This document shows positions 6,673 to 6,677 of a stretch of DNA of 6,677 nucleotides, one piece after another (positions within the stretch are counted from its first letter, which is position 1; each line of letters starts with the position of its first letter). The DNA is taken from NCBI GenBank assembly GCA_021819535.1, contig JAKAQU010000165.1:1-6677 (forward strand), given 5' to 3'. The stretch is from Pseudomonadota bacterium (GTDB taxonomy: Bacteria; Pseudomonadota; Alphaproteobacteria; Acetobacterales; Acetobacteraceae). Under the pieces are notes generated by a model. That model made no database searches, was not told the DNA's origin, and was given only the letters and a program-made list of their open reading frames with translations. Made by a program: the position numbers and the translations under genes.

Positions 6673-6677
6673 GCGGG

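Larger units (their letters stand above)
6594..6677. other. Intergenic region downstream of the MFS gene
   Basis: Eighty-four bases without a recognisable gene. It is the only clearly AT-rich stretch in the window (about 6633-6657, containing TATATAA), bounded by the possible terminator on the left and the small hairpin on the right. The TATATAA could serve as a -10 element for a gene beyond the edge, but no matching -35 is clear. Confidence 0.5.

Overview
This window looks like chromosomal housekeeping DNA from a GC-rich bacterium, most likely an alphaproteobacterium of the Rhodospirillales/Acetobacteraceae type. The assignment is inference. It rests on the strong GC and Ala/Arg codon bias, the style of the Smc head and hinge, and a recalled gene order (mutY divergent from a DUF721 gene, then a DsbA-like gene, then smc) that I associate with that group. 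There are no RNA genes, CRISPR arrays, insertion sequences or phage genes, and almost every base lies in one of five genes.

Leftward unit (minus strand, right to left): a DUF721/DciA-family protein, a secreted DsbA-like thiol-disulfide protein, and the first 1002 codons of smc, which runs off the left edge. The gaps are 79 nt and 14 nt, so this looks like one transcription unit. It combines a probable replicative-helicase loader and the chromosome-organising ATPase with a periplasmic redox protein.

Rightward unit (plus strand): mutY, an adenine DNA glycosylase with complete catalytic, iron-sulfur and NUDIX-like regions, followed with a 4-nt ATGA overlap by a 12-TM major facilitator transporter closely resembling TetA tetracycline/H+ antiporters. 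After it come 84 nt holding a possible terminator, an AT-rich tract and a small perfect hairpin.

The most distinctive points are the head-to-head junction at about 4260-4293, where the 5' ends of mutY and the DUF721 gene appear to overlap and the DUF721 ribosome binding site lies inside mutY codons, and the TetA-like pump that keeps most signature residues but has Ala where TetA has the TM9 aspartate. I found no convincing new biological system. The very long antisense reading frames opposite smc and the transporter are side effects of codon bias.
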